From the NCBI RefSeq assembly GCF_017303215.1, contig NZ_JAEMWU010000001.1, forward strand, positions 868,001 to 932,000: DNA of 64,000 bases, written 5' to 3'. Source of the stretch: Microbacterium esteraromaticum. Lineage in GTDB: Bacteria > Actinomycetota > Actinomycetes > Actinomycetales > Microbacteriaceae. Made by a program: the position numbers and the translations under genes. Below, piece by piece: positions 18,760-27,965 of the stretch; the stretch's first letter is position 1; every line of letters begins with the position of its first letter. A model generated the notes under the pieces. That model did no database searches. It was not told the DNA's origin and saw only the letters and a program-made list of their open reading frames with translations.

Positions 18760-20250
18760 TCATCCTGCGTCTAGCACCTCGCGCAGATGCGGCAGCACTG
18801 CGGAGACGGCGACGCCCGTCTGCAGCATCCCGTCGCGCACAAAGCCCTCGGGACGGTCCTGAAGCGCCGCGATCAACTGCGCACGGCACCGGAGCAGCGC
18901 GTCGCGCGCGCTCTCGTCGCGCGACAGATCCGTTGTCTCATCGGGGTCCTCGACGAGATCGAACAGCTGCTCGACCCCGTCACCGGATGCCCACACGTAC
19001 TTGTAGCGCCCGTCGGTGACCCATTGCAGCGACTGACCCCAGTAGACGTGCTCGCCGTGGAGCCAGTCGCGGTGCGCGGTGTCATCCGCGGTGCCCGTCA
19101 CAATGCTGGCGAGCGAGGCTCCGTCGACGGTGTCGGGTACCTCGATGCCCGCGAGTTCCAGCAGGGTGGGCATGACGTCGCGCAGCTCGCCCAACGCCGA
19201 GCTGACTCGTTTGGTCGCCGCGCCGCCGGCGCGCGCGGGAGCATCCGCGACGATCAGCGGGACGCGGGCCGAACCCTCATAGGGAACCGCCTTGCGGTAG
19301 ATGTCGTGGTCGCCGAGCATCTCGCCGTGGTCGCTGGTGAACAGCACCACGGTGTTCTCGGCCTCGCCCGCCTGCGCCAGCAGTTCGAGGAACCGGCCGA
19401 TCTGCAGATCGACGTGCGCCATCGCCCCGTAGTAGCCCGCCCGGGCCCGCCGGATGACGTCGTCGGGCATATCGCCCAGCGAGGTCTGATGCCCGCCATC
19501 GTTGCGATGGGCGTCCCACACCCCGTTCCAGTCGCCGCGCACCGGGGCGTGCGGTTCGGCCGCCAGGTACTGCTCCAGAGCCCACGCCGGCGGGTCGTAG
19601 GGAGGGTGCGGGCGGTGATATGACAGGTACAGGAAGAACGGCTGCGTGGGGTCGCGTCGCTCGAGGAAGCGTCCCGCCGTCGAGGTCACCCAGTTCGTCG
19701 GATGCAGGTGCTCGGCCTTGTCCCAGGGGCGGGTTACCACCGAGTTGCATCCGGCGCCGTGGTCGAAGTACTCCTCGTCGGCGCTCACCCCCGGCTGTCG
19801 GCGCAGCCAGTGCACGTAATCGTCGATCGGCTCCAGGTGACCGCCGTGCTCCCGACGGGCGTGGTGGAGGAACCCGTCGTGCAGCTGCACATCGTCGAAG
19901 CCCAGACGCGCGCGTTGCGGCCAGACATGCATCTTGCCGATCGCCTGAGTCTGATAGCCCGCATCGCGGAAGACGCCGGGCAGAGTGACGGGCTGGGCGA
20001 GCGTGCAGTCGACGCCCTCGACGTAGCCGACCAGACCGTGTCGCTCCTGCGACTGCCCGGTCAGCAGCGCGGCACGGGCCGGGACGCACGTCGGGGTCGC
20101 GGAGTACGCCCGGTCGAACCGTACGCCCCGTGCGGCGAGCTCGTCCAGCACGGGGGTGCGCACGACCGGGTGCCCTGCCGCAGAGAGCGCGTCGCCGCGC
20201 CATTGGTCCGCGACGATCAGGACGACGTTCGGGCGCCGGCCGCCGGTCAT
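18760..20250 (-). CDS. Cys-type sulfatase (alkaline-phosphatase superfamily)
   Basis: The 496-residue enzyme should hydrolyse sulfate esters. Its active-site Cys55 lies in CVPARAALLTGQ, the C-x-P-x-R motif whose Cys is converted to formylglycine. An N-terminal metal-binding VADQW (Asp15) and the LFTSDHGEMLGDH segment supply other ligands. I chose ATG 20250, which overlaps the GH35 stop by four bases; the open frame extends to 20442 but that part is not sulfatase-like. There is no signal peptide, so the enzyme is probably cytoplasmic and acts on imported substrate. No formylglycine-generating enzyme is encoded in the window. Confidence 0.9.
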   Translation of the reverse strand: MTGGRRPNVVLIVADQWRGDALSAAGHPVVRTPVLDELAARGVRFDRAYSATPTCVPARAALLTGQSQERHGLVGYVEGVDCTLAQPVTLPGVFRDAGYQTQAIGKMHVWPQRARLGFDDVQLHDGFLHHARREHGGHLEPIDDYVHWLRRQPGVSADEEYFDHGAGCNSVVTRPWDKAEHLHPTNWVTSTAGRFLERRDPTQPFFLYLSYHRPHPPYDPPAWALEQYLAAEPHAPVRGDWNGVWDAHRNDGGHQTSLGDMPDDVIRRARAGYYGAMAHVDLQIGRFLELLAQAGEAENTVVLFTSDHGEMLGDHDIYRKAVPYEGSARVPLIVADAPARAGGAATKRVSSALGELRDVMPTLLELAGIEVPDTVDGASLASIVTGTADDTAHRDWLHGEHVYWGQSLQWVTDGRYKYVWASGDGVEQLFDLVEDPDETTDLSRDESARDALLRCRAQLIAALQDRPEGFVRDGMLQTGVAVSAVLPHLREVLDAG

Positions 20251-22085
20251 GGCTGAGCCGGTTCGCCGAGGTCGGGGCGCGCCAGCAGGCTCATGCCGCC
20301 GTCCGTGACCGTCGGTGAGGGGTCGGTCTCGAGGACCGTGACGGTGTGGGAACCGGCGGATGCCAGCAGCGGGCCGGGGCAGTACAGGCTCTGCTGCGGG
20401 CCGATGTGCCAGAACCGCCCGAGCATGCTGTCGTCGATCCACAGGAACCCGCGACCGCGCTGCGCCGTCGAGATGTTGGCATCCGTGCCCGCTTCGTCGG
20501 CACCTACCGCCAGCTCATACTGTCGATAGGTCAGGCCGTCGGCCTGCGGCGCCGGGCGGTCCTGCGTGCACAGCGCGGAGACGGCTGCGCCGACGACATC
20601 GAGGGCGAGCGGGTATGCGCGCCAGCCGTTGATGAAGCGGTTGCCCCACCACACGCCGGTGAGAATCCCCTTGCGGTCGCCCAGCAGTGGCCCGAAGTTG
20701 ATGCGTCCCTGAGACTCGACGAGCACGTCGATACGCAGCACACCCCGCTCGGCGGTGATCTCAAGCGTCTCGGGAGTGCCCTCATCGCGATTGACGATGC
20801 CCACCAGCCGCCCGTCGATGAACACGTGCGCACGGTCGTGCAGGCCGTGCAGGCGCACCGGAACCGTGCCGCCCGCGTGGGCGACCTCGGAGCGCAGCAG
20901 CAGCATCCCGCGCTCCAATCCGAGCTGTTCGAACGTGGGTGGTTCGGGCACGGGCTCGGTGACGGTGCGCAGCCCTGGCACCTGCGGTGCCGTGGCCAGC
21001 GAGAGCTCCTGCAGGTCGTCGCACGTCAGCACGCCCGACGTCGTCAACGGGAGGTCTCGCGGTGTCAGCGCCGGCGGTGCGACGGCGAGATCGGCGGGCA
21101 ACTCGGGCACCGGAAGGTACTCGGCGATTATGCTGCGGAACGCGTGGAACTTCGGCGACAGCGAGCCGTCTTCGCCGATCGGTGCGTCGTAGTCGTACGA
21201 GGTGATGGTCGGCTGGATCACACCGTCGTGGTTCGAGCCGTTCCACAGCCCGTAGTTGGTGCCGCCGACGGCCATGTAGAAGTTCGTGCTCATGTTGCCG
21301 GCGAGCATCGTGCGCAGCTCATGGGCAGCCTCTTCGGGGGCGCGCGTGTGGTGCTGCTCGCCCCAGTGATCGAACCAGCCGTGCCAGTACTCCATGCACA
21401 TCGGAGGAGTGTCGGGGAACTCCGCGGCGAAGGTCTCGAGGTGCTCGGCGGTGCGCGATCCGAAGTTCATCGTCGGCAGAGCACCCTCGACAGTGCCGGC
21501 GAGCAACCAGCTCATCCGGGGGCCGTCGCTGGTCACGAGCGGCACGGTGATGCCCCGGGCCAGCAATCCGTCGCGCAGGTGCTCGAGATACTGCAGGTCG
21601 TCGCCGAACGAGCCGTACTCGTTCTCGATCTGCACGAGGATGACGCGTCCGCCCTCCGGATACTGGCGGGCGGCGATCAGCGGGATCATCTCATCGAACC
21701 AGCGGTCGACCTCGGCGAGGTACGCCGGGTTGCTCGTGCGCAGGCGCATGCCGGGGTCGGCGAGCAGCCACCCCGGGAAGCCGCCGTTCTCCCACTCACC
21801 GCAGGCGTACGGGCCGGGGCGCACCAGGATGTCGAGGTCCTCGGCGGCAGCGGTGTCGAGGAAGCGCTCCAGATCGGCCGCCCCCGAGAAGTCGTACACG
21901 CCAGGAGCGGGCGCGTGGAAGTTCCACGGCACGTACGTCTCGACGGCGTTCGCGCCCATCGCGCGCAGACGGCGCAGCCGGTCGGCCCACTGATCGGGGT
22001 GCACGCGGCTGTAGTGGAACGCTCCCGACACGATCAGGTGCGGCTCGCCGTCCCGCAGGAAGCGGGTGCCGGAGGTGGTGAACAT
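20247..22085 (-). CDS. GH35 beta-galactosidase
   Basis: The 612-residue glycosidase should release terminal beta-galactose. The GH35 signature GPYACGEWENGGFPGW begins at residue 91. The general acid/base is probably Glu156 (in QIENEYGSFG) and the nucleophile Glu232 (in CMEYWHGWFDHWG), by analogy with characterised GH35 enzymes. C-terminal jelly-roll domains follow from about residue 380. There is no signal peptide, so it is likely cytoplasmic. It is co-transcribed with the downstream sulfatase (four-base overlap) and lies after the ABC transporter genes. Confidence 0.93.
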   Translation of the reverse strand: MFTTSGTRFLRDGEPHLIVSGAFHYSRVHPDQWADRLRRLRAMGANAVETYVPWNFHAPAPGVYDFSGAADLERFLDTAAAEDLDILVRPGPYACGEWENGGFPGWLLADPGMRLRTSNPAYLAEVDRWFDEMIPLIAARQYPEGGRVILVQIENEYGSFGDDLQYLEHLRDGLLARGITVPLVTSDGPRMSWLLAGTVEGALPTMNFGSRTAEHLETFAAEFPDTPPMCMEYWHGWFDHWGEQHHTRAPEEAAHELRTMLAGNMSTNFYMAVGGTNYGLWNGSNHDGVIQPTITSYDYDAPIGEDGSLSPKFHAFRSIIAEYLPVPELPADLAVAPPALTPRDLPLTTSGVLTCDDLQELSLATAPQVPGLRTVTEPVPEPPTFEQLGLERGMLLLRSEVAHAGGTVPVRLHGLHDRAHVFIDGRLVGIVNRDEGTPETLEITAERGVLRIDVLVESQGRINFGPLLGDRKGILTGVWWGNRFINGWRAYPLALDVVGAAVSALCTQDRPAPQADGLTYRQYELAVGADEAGTDANISTAQRGRGFLWIDDSMLGRFWHIGPQQSLYCPGPLLASAGSHTVTVLETDPSPTVTDGGMSLLARPDLGEPAQP

Positions 22086-22133
22086 GATGGCCTTTCTCAG
22101 GGGTAATGACGGGGAAGAACAGAGCGGGTATGC

Positions 22134-22167
22134 CGATGGCGGGGCAGTCGAGACCGCCCCGCCATCG
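22134..22167 (-). terminator. Intercistronic hairpin between binding protein and GH35 genes
   Basis: A perfect 12-bp stem (22134-22145 with 22156-22167) encloses a ten-base loop. It lies between the transporter binding-protein stop and the GH35 start. Such hairpins often cause partial termination or protect the upstream binding-protein mRNA; no T tract is present. Confidence 0.5.
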
Positions 22168-22179
22168 ACCGTGCGGGCA

Positions 22180-23829
22180 TCAGCCGCGCGGTTCGAGATT
22201 CATGATGGTGAGAATCGCGTCGGCCGGCAGCGTCGGGTTCGGGGCGTAGTCGTCCTCGCCGGGGACCGGGAAACCGGTCCACCGCGTCTGGTTCGCGACA
22301 GCCTTCCAACCCGCGGTCGCCGTGGCGATGAACGGCGCCTCGTCGGCCATGATCTGCTGGGCCTGTGCCGACAGCTCTGCGGCGCGCGCCGCGTCGGAGC
22401 CGGGGGCGATCGCACCCAGCTCGGCGACGACGGCGTCGAACTCGGCGTTCTGCCAGCGGCCCTGGTTGTAGACCGCGGCCTCACCGATCGGCTTGTAGGC
22501 GAGAGCGGTCATCGAGCTGTACGCCACGTACGGAGTCGACCCGAAGATCGGCGAACCCGACAGCATCCCGAACTGGCCGGTGCTGCTCGCCTCGGTGAAC
22601 GGGGCATCCGCCATCTGGTTGACCGCGACGTCGAGTCCGAGGTTCTCCCGCCACTGGTCGGCCATGATCGTGCCAGTGCGCACCCACTCCTCGTAGGGCT
22701 GGTACACGTCGTAGCGCAGCTCGAAGCTCTCGCCATCCTTGACGAGCTTGCCGTCCTCGACGCTCCAGCCGCCGTCTTCGAGCTCCGCGAGTGCCGCGTC
22801 GACGTCCTGCTTCTGCTCGGTGCCCTCGGCGAGCTGGTCGGCGTAGACGACGTCCGAGACGCCGGCCTGGGTCGGGACGTCGTAGCCGACGGCGGCGATC
22901 TCGGCGCCGATCTGCAGATCGAGCGCCGCGCGCAGCGCGCGACGCACGTGCGGGTCGTCGTAGGGTGCGACCTCGGTGTTGAAGATCAGTCCATCCGACG
23001 TGCCGGTCGGGTAGAAACCATAGAGGTTGTTCTCGGGGTCCTTGGCGATGAACTCCTCCTCGGCGTTCGACCATCCGAAGGTGCCGAAGTCCATCTGGCC
23101 CGAGATCAGCTGGCTCATGCGCGCGTCGCCGGTCACCGCGTGCATGTTCAGGGTCTCGACGCCTGCCGACTCACCACCCCAGTAGTCGTCGCGCAGCGTG
23201 AACGAGATCTGCTGCGGCGAGAACTTGTCGAGCACGGCGGGCCCGGTGCCGATCGGCTCGGGGTTCGTCCACTCGCGGACGTTCTGCTCGGACCAGATGT
23301 GCTCGGGAACGATCTGACGGGTGGCGAACGACGCCAGGTCGGCGAAGGACTGCTTGTCGTACGTGACGGTGACGGTGTGCTCGTCGGTCGCCTCGACGCT
23401 CGTGAAGGGGTACGCCTGCGGGGTCTCGCCGGCCAGGACGAGGTTCCAGGTGAACGCCACGTCGGCCGCGGTGAACGGCTCGCCGTCGGCCCAGGTGACG
23501 TCGTCGCGCAGCGTGAAGGTCAGCTCGGTGCCGTCCTCGTTGAACCCCCACTCGGTGGCGAGGTGCGGCATGATCTCACCGGCCGACACGCGGTTCATGC
23601 GGATCAGCGGCTCGTACACGTACGCGGTTCCCGGAGTCACGGCCACGCCGGTGGGCGAGAACAGGTTGAAGTTCTGCGTCCAGGTGGTGCCGCCCCAGCC
23701 GATCTGGTTGATCACGGTCGGCGTATCGGCGTCGGAGGTCGTGGCACCGGCGTCGAACGAGCATCCGGTCAGCGCGATCGAGGCCGCGAGAGCGACGCCC
23801 GCGGTCGCGATGAGTCTGTTCTTCTTCAT
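22180..23829 (-). CDS. ABC transporter substrate-binding lipoprotein, SBP family 5
   Basis: A 549-residue extracellular binding protein of the DppA/OppA type. The start at ATG 23829 has the ribosome-binding site AGGAG; the signal peptide ends at the lipobox ALTGC with lipidated Cys23. Family features include RMNRVSAGEIMPHLATEW and TELTFTLRDDVTWADGEPFTAADVAFTW. Family 5 members bind peptides, nickel or oligosaccharides. The linked GH35 and sulfatase genes make a sulfated oligosaccharide the likely ligand here, which is inference. It is the fifth gene of the minus-strand operon. Confidence 0.9.
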   Translation of the reverse strand: MKKNRLIATAGVALAASIALTGCSFDAGATTSDADTPTVINQIGWGGTTWTQNFNLFSPTGVAVTPGTAYVYEPLIRMNRVSAGEIMPHLATEWGFNEDGTELTFTLRDDVTWADGEPFTAADVAFTWNLVLAGETPQAYPFTSVEATDEHTVTVTYDKQSFADLASFATRQIVPEHIWSEQNVREWTNPEPIGTGPAVLDKFSPQQISFTLRDDYWGGESAGVETLNMHAVTGDARMSQLISGQMDFGTFGWSNAEEEFIAKDPENNLYGFYPTGTSDGLIFNTEVAPYDDPHVRRALRAALDLQIGAEIAAVGYDVPTQAGVSDVVYADQLAEGTEQKQDVDAALAELEDGGWSVEDGKLVKDGESFELRYDVYQPYEEWVRTGTIMADQWRENLGLDVAVNQMADAPFTEASSTGQFGMLSGSPIFGSTPYVAYSSMTALAYKPIGEAAVYNQGRWQNAEFDAVVAELGAIAPGSDAARAAELSAQAQQIMADEAPFIATATAGWKAVANQTRWTGFPVPGEDDYAPNPTLPADAILTIMNLEPRG

Positions 23830-23852
23830 TGAATCTCCTGGTTGTGGTGGGG

Positions 23853-24686
23853 TCAGACGGACTGCGGATAGCGCGTCGGCTTCACGCGCGAGGGATCGGG
23901 GGCGGCATCCAGCAGTAGCCGGGTGTATGGATGCTGCGGGTTCGAGATCAGCTCCTCGGTCGGGCCGGTCTCGACCATCCGGCCGTGATACATGACGCAC
24001 ATCCGATCCGAGACGTAGCGCGCGCTCGCGATGTCGTGCGTGATGTAGAGGATGCTGACGCCCTGCTCGCGGCGGATGCGGTCGAGCAGATTCAGCACGT
24101 CGAGGCGGATCGAGACGTCGAGCATCGATGTCGGCTCGTCGGCGAGGATCACGCTCGGCTCGACCGCCAGTGCGCGCGCGATCGACACGCGCTGGCGCTG
24201 CCCGCCCGAGAGCGAGGTCGGATAGCGGTCGATGTAGTCCTTGCTCGGGGTCAGCGCCACCAGCTCGAGCAGCTCGTGGATGCGGGCGTCGACGTCACGG
24301 CCCGAGAGCTGCGGGTGGTGGATGCGGATGACGCGCCCCAGGATGTGGCGGAGCGTCTTGAGGGAGTTCAGCGACGCGAACGGGTCCTGGTAGACCAACT
24401 GCACCTGCTTGGCGTACTCCAGGCGCTTCGTGCGCTTGGTGATCGCCGCGCCGTGCAGCCGGATCTCGCCGTCGCTGGGAGTGAGGATGCGCGCGAGCGC
24501 ACGGGCGATGGTGGTCTTGCCCGAACCGGACTCGCCGACGAGGGCGACGATCTCGCCCGCGTGCAGCGCCAGGCTGACGCCGTCGCAGGCCCTGACCGTT
24601 GTGCGGCGACCCTGTTCGTCACGGCCATCGAAAGTGATCGTCACATCGTCTGCCGCCAGCACGACGGGGCTCTCTGCGGTGTTCAT
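23853..24686 (-). CDS. ABC transporter ATP-binding protein, DppF-like
   Basis: A 277-residue ATPase that powers the oligopeptide-type importer. Walker A is GESGSGKTT (51-59), the signature LSGGQ is at 159-163 and Walker B VILADEP at 179-185. I chose ATG 24686, which overlaps the stop of the other ATPase gene (ATGA); the longer open frame to 25637 runs antiphase through that gene and is not real. It pairs with the DppD-like ATPase to form a heterodimer, as in Dpp/Opp systems. Confidence 0.92.
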   Translation of the reverse strand: MNTAESPVVLAADDVTITFDGRDEQGRRTTVRACDGVSLALHAGEIVALVGESGSGKTTIARALARILTPSDGEIRLHGAAITKRTKRLEYAKQVQLVYQDPFASLNSLKTLRHILGRVIRIHHPQLSGRDVDARIHELLELVALTPSKDYIDRYPTSLSGGQRQRVSIARALAVEPSVILADEPTSMLDVSIRLDVLNLLDRIRREQGVSILYITHDIASARYVSDRMCVMYHGRMVETGPTEELISNPQHPYTRLLLDAAPDPSRVKPTRYPQSV

Positions 24687-25723
24687 CGGGTGGCTCCTGT
24701 CGAGGCGAGTGCGGTGCCGGCGACGAACTCCTCGTGCCGCACATGGCATGCCGTGCGGGAGACACCGAGATCGACGAGCTCCGGGCGCGTTGTGCCGCAC
24801 TGCTCGACGGCTTCGCGGCAGCGTGCGCGGAACGGGCAGCCGCTCGGCAGCGCGCGCAGATCGGGCGGGCTGCCGGGGATGCCGTGCCGCACCTGACGCG
24901 GCTCGTGCAGCGATGGGAACGAGTTGCGCAGCCCCTGGGTGTACGGGTGCTGCGGGTTCTCGGCGATCGTTCGCGCGGGCGCGAGTTCGACGATCCGTCC
25001 CGCGTACATGATCGCGACGCGGTCGGCCATCTCCAGCAGAAGCGAGAGGTCGTGCGTCACGAAGATCACGGCGAAGCCCAGCTCTTCCTGCAGGCGCAGG
25101 ATGTGCGTCAGAATCTGGCGCTGCATGACGACGTCGACCGCGGTCGTCGGCTCGTCCATCACGATCAGGTCGGGTTCGCAGGCGAGAGCCAGGGCGATGA
25201 GCGCGCGCTGGCGCATTCCGCCCGAGAGCTCGTGGGCGTACTTGTCCATCGCGGTGGGCGCGATACCCACCATCTGCAGCAGTTCGGCGGTGCGGGTGCG
25301 GATCTGCGCGCGGCTGATACGCGGCTGATGGGCGCGAAGTGTGTCGGCGAACTGCGCGATGAGCCGCGTGACGGGGTTCAGGCAGGCCATTGCCGATTGC
25401 ATGACGATCGAGATGTCCGACCAGCGCAGCGCGCGCATCTCGCGCTCGCCGGCCTGCACGAGGTCGATGCCGTTCGGGTGCTTCTCGTCGTACAGGATCA
25501 CTTCGCCCTTGGGCGTGACCGCGGGTGGGTTCTGCAGACGGGTGATCGCGGTGAGCAGGGTCGACTTGCCCGAAGCGGACTCGCCGGCGATTCCGAGGAT
25601 CTCTCCGCGGTGCACGTCGAGGGTGATGTCGGAACACGCTTTGACGTTCTGGTCGTCGGTCAACCCGAGGTACATGACATCGAGGTCGCGAACGCTGAGC
25701 AGGGGGATGGGTGCGTCGGTCAT
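24683..25723 (-). CDS. ABC transporter ATP-binding protein, DppD-like
   Basis: The 346-residue ATPase has Walker A GESASGKST (47-55), signature LSGGM (166-170) and Walker B LIVMDEP (186-192). The C-terminal extension includes the oligopeptide-family segment around GIPGSPPDLRALPSGCPFRARC. It starts at ATG 25723, which overlaps the permease stop by four bases. With its DppF-like partner it energises the two permeases encoded upstream. Confidence 0.92.
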   Translation of the reverse strand: MTDAPIPLLSVRDLDVMYLGLTDDQNVKACSDITLDVHRGEILGIAGESASGKSTLLTAITRLQNPPAVTPKGEVILYDEKHPNGIDLVQAGEREMRALRWSDISIVMQSAMACLNPVTRLIAQFADTLRAHQPRISRAQIRTRTAELLQMVGIAPTAMDKYAHELSGGMRQRALIALALACEPDLIVMDEPTTAVDVVMQRQILTHILRLQEELGFAVIFVTHDLSLLLEMADRVAIMYAGRIVELAPARTIAENPQHPYTQGLRNSFPSLHEPRQVRHGIPGSPPDLRALPSGCPFRARCREAVEQCGTTRPELVDLGVSRTACHVRHEEFVAGTALASTGATR

Positions 25724-26634
25724 GCCGTGACCTCCTTGTTGCGGCGGCGCTCGGCCCGCTGGCGGGCGGTGTAGGCCCGGGTGCGTGCGGCGAGAGTCGC
25801 GTTCAGGCGAGGGTTGGTGACTTCGTCGAGACCGAAGTTGATCATCGCGGTGGCGAAGCCGATCAGAGCGATGCACAACCCGGGCGGCAGGAAGTACCAC
25901 CACTGGCCGCGGAGGATCGCCCCGGAGGACTGAGCCTGCGCGATCATCGTTCCCCAGGTGATCCCCGACGTGTCGCCGAGCCCGAGGAACGCCAACGATG
26001 CCTCGGCGAAGATGCCCCCGACGAGCGCGGTCAGGAACATCGCCGAGATGATGCCGTAGAGGTGCGGGATCACCTCGACGACGATGATGCGCCAGGTCGA
26101 CTCGCCGGATGTGCGTAGCGCCGACGTGAAATCGCGGCTACGCAGGCTGAGCGTCTGTGAGCGGATGACGCGGGCGCCGCCGGGCCAGGCGAGCAGGCCG
26201 ATGACCATCGCGACGAGCACATATCCGGGGTTCTGCACGTAGCCGGCGATGATGAACAGCAGCGCGAAGCCGGGCAGTGTCATCAGGATGTTGACGATCG
26301 CATTGATGGTGCGGTCCGTGTTGCCGCCGAGGTACCCGGATGCGGTGCCGACGAGCACGGCGAGCACGGTCGCGATGGTGCCCGAGAGTACGCCGACCAC
26401 CACCGAGCCGCGGGCTCCGATGATGAGCTGGGCGAACACATCCTGGCCGGTCATGTTCGTGCCGAGCCAGTGGTCGGACGAGGGCGGCGAGGCGATGGCC
26501 TCGTAGTCGACAGCGATGGGGTTGATGCCCAGTACACTCTCGACGAACCACGGCCCGAGCACCGCCAGCAGGGCGAAGAAGCCCAGGATGCCGATGCCGA
26601 CGGCGACCTTGGGATTGCGCATGATGCGAGGCAT
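25720..26634 (-). CDS. ABC transporter permease, DppC-like
   Basis: A 304-residue inner-membrane permease with about six membrane segments and an N-terminal segment near residues 10-32. The BPD_transp_1 region includes SALRTSGESTWRIIVVEVIPHL, which corresponds to the EAA loop that contacts the ATPases. I chose ATG 26634, one base after the stop of the first permease gene; the in-frame extension into that gene is unlikely. It is the second permease of the importer. Confidence 0.9.
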   Translation of the reverse strand: MPRIMRNPKVAVGIGILGFFALLAVLGPWFVESVLGINPIAVDYEAIASPPSSDHWLGTNMTGQDVFAQLIIGARGSVVVGVLSGTIATVLAVLVGTASGYLGGNTDRTINAIVNILMTLPGFALLFIIAGYVQNPGYVLVAMVIGLLAWPGGARVIRSQTLSLRSRDFTSALRTSGESTWRIIVVEVIPHLYGIISAMFLTALVGGIFAEASLAFLGLGDTSGITWGTMIAQAQSSGAILRGQWWYFLPPGLCIALIGFATAMINFGLDEVTNPRLNATLAARTRAYTARQRAERRRNKEVTA

Positions 26635-26635
26635 C

Positions 26636-27739
26636 TCAGGACTCCTTGGTTCGCGGGTCGAGCAGCACGTACAGCGAGTCGGCGATGAAGTTCGCCACCA
26701 GCACTGCAAGGACGATGATCAGGAAGATCGCCTGCATCAGCGGGAAGTCCTTGGTGGTGATCGCCTGGTAGAGCAGGTATCCCATGCCGGGGTACGTGAA
26801 GACGATCTCGGTGAGTACGACGCCGCCGATGATGCCGCCGATGGCGGTGGCAAGCCCCGTGACGTTCGGCAGCATCGCGTTGCGAGCCGCATAGCGGAAG
26901 ATCACTCGGCTGTTCGACAGGCCCTTGCCGCGCGCCAGCGTGACGAAGTCTTCGCTGGTGGTGGTGACCATCATGTTGCGCATCGAGAACATCCACCCCG
27001 AGAACCCGACGAACACCCCGGTGAGGATCGGCAGGGCGGCGTACTCGAAGATCGACAGCACGAACCAGAAGTTGTTGATCTGGAACGGCACATTGGGGTC
27101 GTAGCCGCCCGATGAGGGGAACCAACCGAGGGTGAGCGCGAACACCCAGAGCAGAATCAGCGCGATCCAGAACGATGGTGTCGACGAGAAGAACTGCGAC
27201 ACCGGGGTGAGCCAGGTGTCGAGGCGTGAACCGGGTCGGAAGCCGACCAGAATGCCGAGTGCGGTGCCGATGATCCACGCGGCGATCGTGGACACGCCGA
27301 CGAGGAAGAGGGTCCAGGGCAGCGCTTCGGCGATCAGGTCGAGGACCGGAACGGGGTAGCGCGACACCGACAGGCCGAAGTCGAGTGTGAAGATGCTCGT
27401 CAGGTAGTCGATGTATTGCTGGAGCAGGTTGGCGTTCGGGTCTCCGTACAGGTTGCGGATCGATGCCATCATCTCGGGCGTGAGGCTCGCCCCGGTCTGG
27501 CGGGTGATCTGCAAGGCCAGTGTTTGAGCGGGATCGCCGGGCATCAGGCGCGGGATGAAGAAGTTGATCGTGATCGCGACCCACGCCGTGACCAGGTAAA
27601 AGCCCGCGCGCCTGCGCAGGAAGCCGCCCGCTTTGCGCCGCTTCTGCGGTGCCGGGGCGTCGAGCGCTTGCTGCGGATCGTCCGTCGGGGGCGTGCGAGG
27701 GGCGACGCCGGGGGCGTCGTTCGATCTCGTGGGAGTCAC
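26636..27739 (-). CDS. ABC transporter permease, DppB-like
   Basis: The 367-residue permease has a hydrophilic Pro-rich N-terminus of about 40 residues, then six membrane segments. The family entry ITINFFIPRLMPGDPAQTL is typical of DppB/OppB, and the EAA-like loop is TLARGKGLSNSRVIFRYAARNAMLP. It begins at a GTG (27739) and is the first gene of the minus-strand operon running to the sulfatase at 18760. The divergent sulfatase gene at 27966 shares the 226-base promoter region. Confidence 0.9.
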   Translation of the reverse strand: MTPTRSNDAPGVAPRTPPTDDPQQALDAPAPQKRRKAGGFLRRRAGFYLVTAWVAITINFFIPRLMPGDPAQTLALQITRQTGASLTPEMMASIRNLYGDPNANLLQQYIDYLTSIFTLDFGLSVSRYPVPVLDLIAEALPWTLFLVGVSTIAAWIIGTALGILVGFRPGSRLDTWLTPVSQFFSSTPSFWIALILLWVFALTLGWFPSSGGYDPNVPFQINNFWFVLSIFEYAALPILTGVFVGFSGWMFSMRNMMVTTTSEDFVTLARGKGLSNSRVIFRYAARNAMLPNVTGLATAIGGIIGGVVLTEIVFTYPGMGYLLYQAITTKDFPLMQAIFLIIVLAVLVANFIADSLYVLLDPRTKES

Positions 27740-27823
27740 GGTGCCGCCTGTTCTCTACGTTGATGTCGGTCGAGCCCGGCGACGTTGCTCCCGCATGTGG
27801 AGTCTGATCGACGGTGATCATTT

Positions 27824-27846
27824 GTGATTAGTTAAACGATAAACAC
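27824..27846. promoter_or_regulatory. Candidate operator between transporter operon and second sulfatase
   Basis: In an unusually AT-rich stretch, GTGATTA and TAAACAC form an imperfect inverted repeat (6 of 7 positions matched) around a nine-base spacer containing GTTAAAC. It is centred in the divergent 27740-27965 region, so one regulator could control both directions. No regulator gene lies next to it. Confidence 0.4.
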
Positions 27847-27901
27847 ACACGAAATGCAACTGCAAGTCTGGATGTGAGAATCGCGTGTCGCAGGGGAGAT
27901 G

Positions 27902-27907
27902 TACTCT
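27902..27907 (+). promoter_or_regulatory. Candidate -10 box of the second sulfatase gene
   Basis: TACTCT precedes the GTG at 27966 by 58 bases. A GACAGGAGT ribosome-binding site lies close to the start. Confidence 0.4.
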
Positions 27908-27965
27908 GGGGGCGCAAACATCCACACCGCCTGAACACCCGTGCTGACGACGACAGGAGTCCCGC

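Noticed and set aside
20346..23832. Two 586- and 588-codon plus-strand frames opposite the GH35 and binding-protein genes
   Set aside because: They mirror conserved minus-strand genes, are rich in Arg/Val/Gly/His low-complexity sequence and lack domains.
23853..25637. Apparent 594-residue double ABC ATPase
   Set aside because: Only the part after 24686 is ATPase in this frame; the N-terminal half is an off-frame reading of the DppD-like gene.
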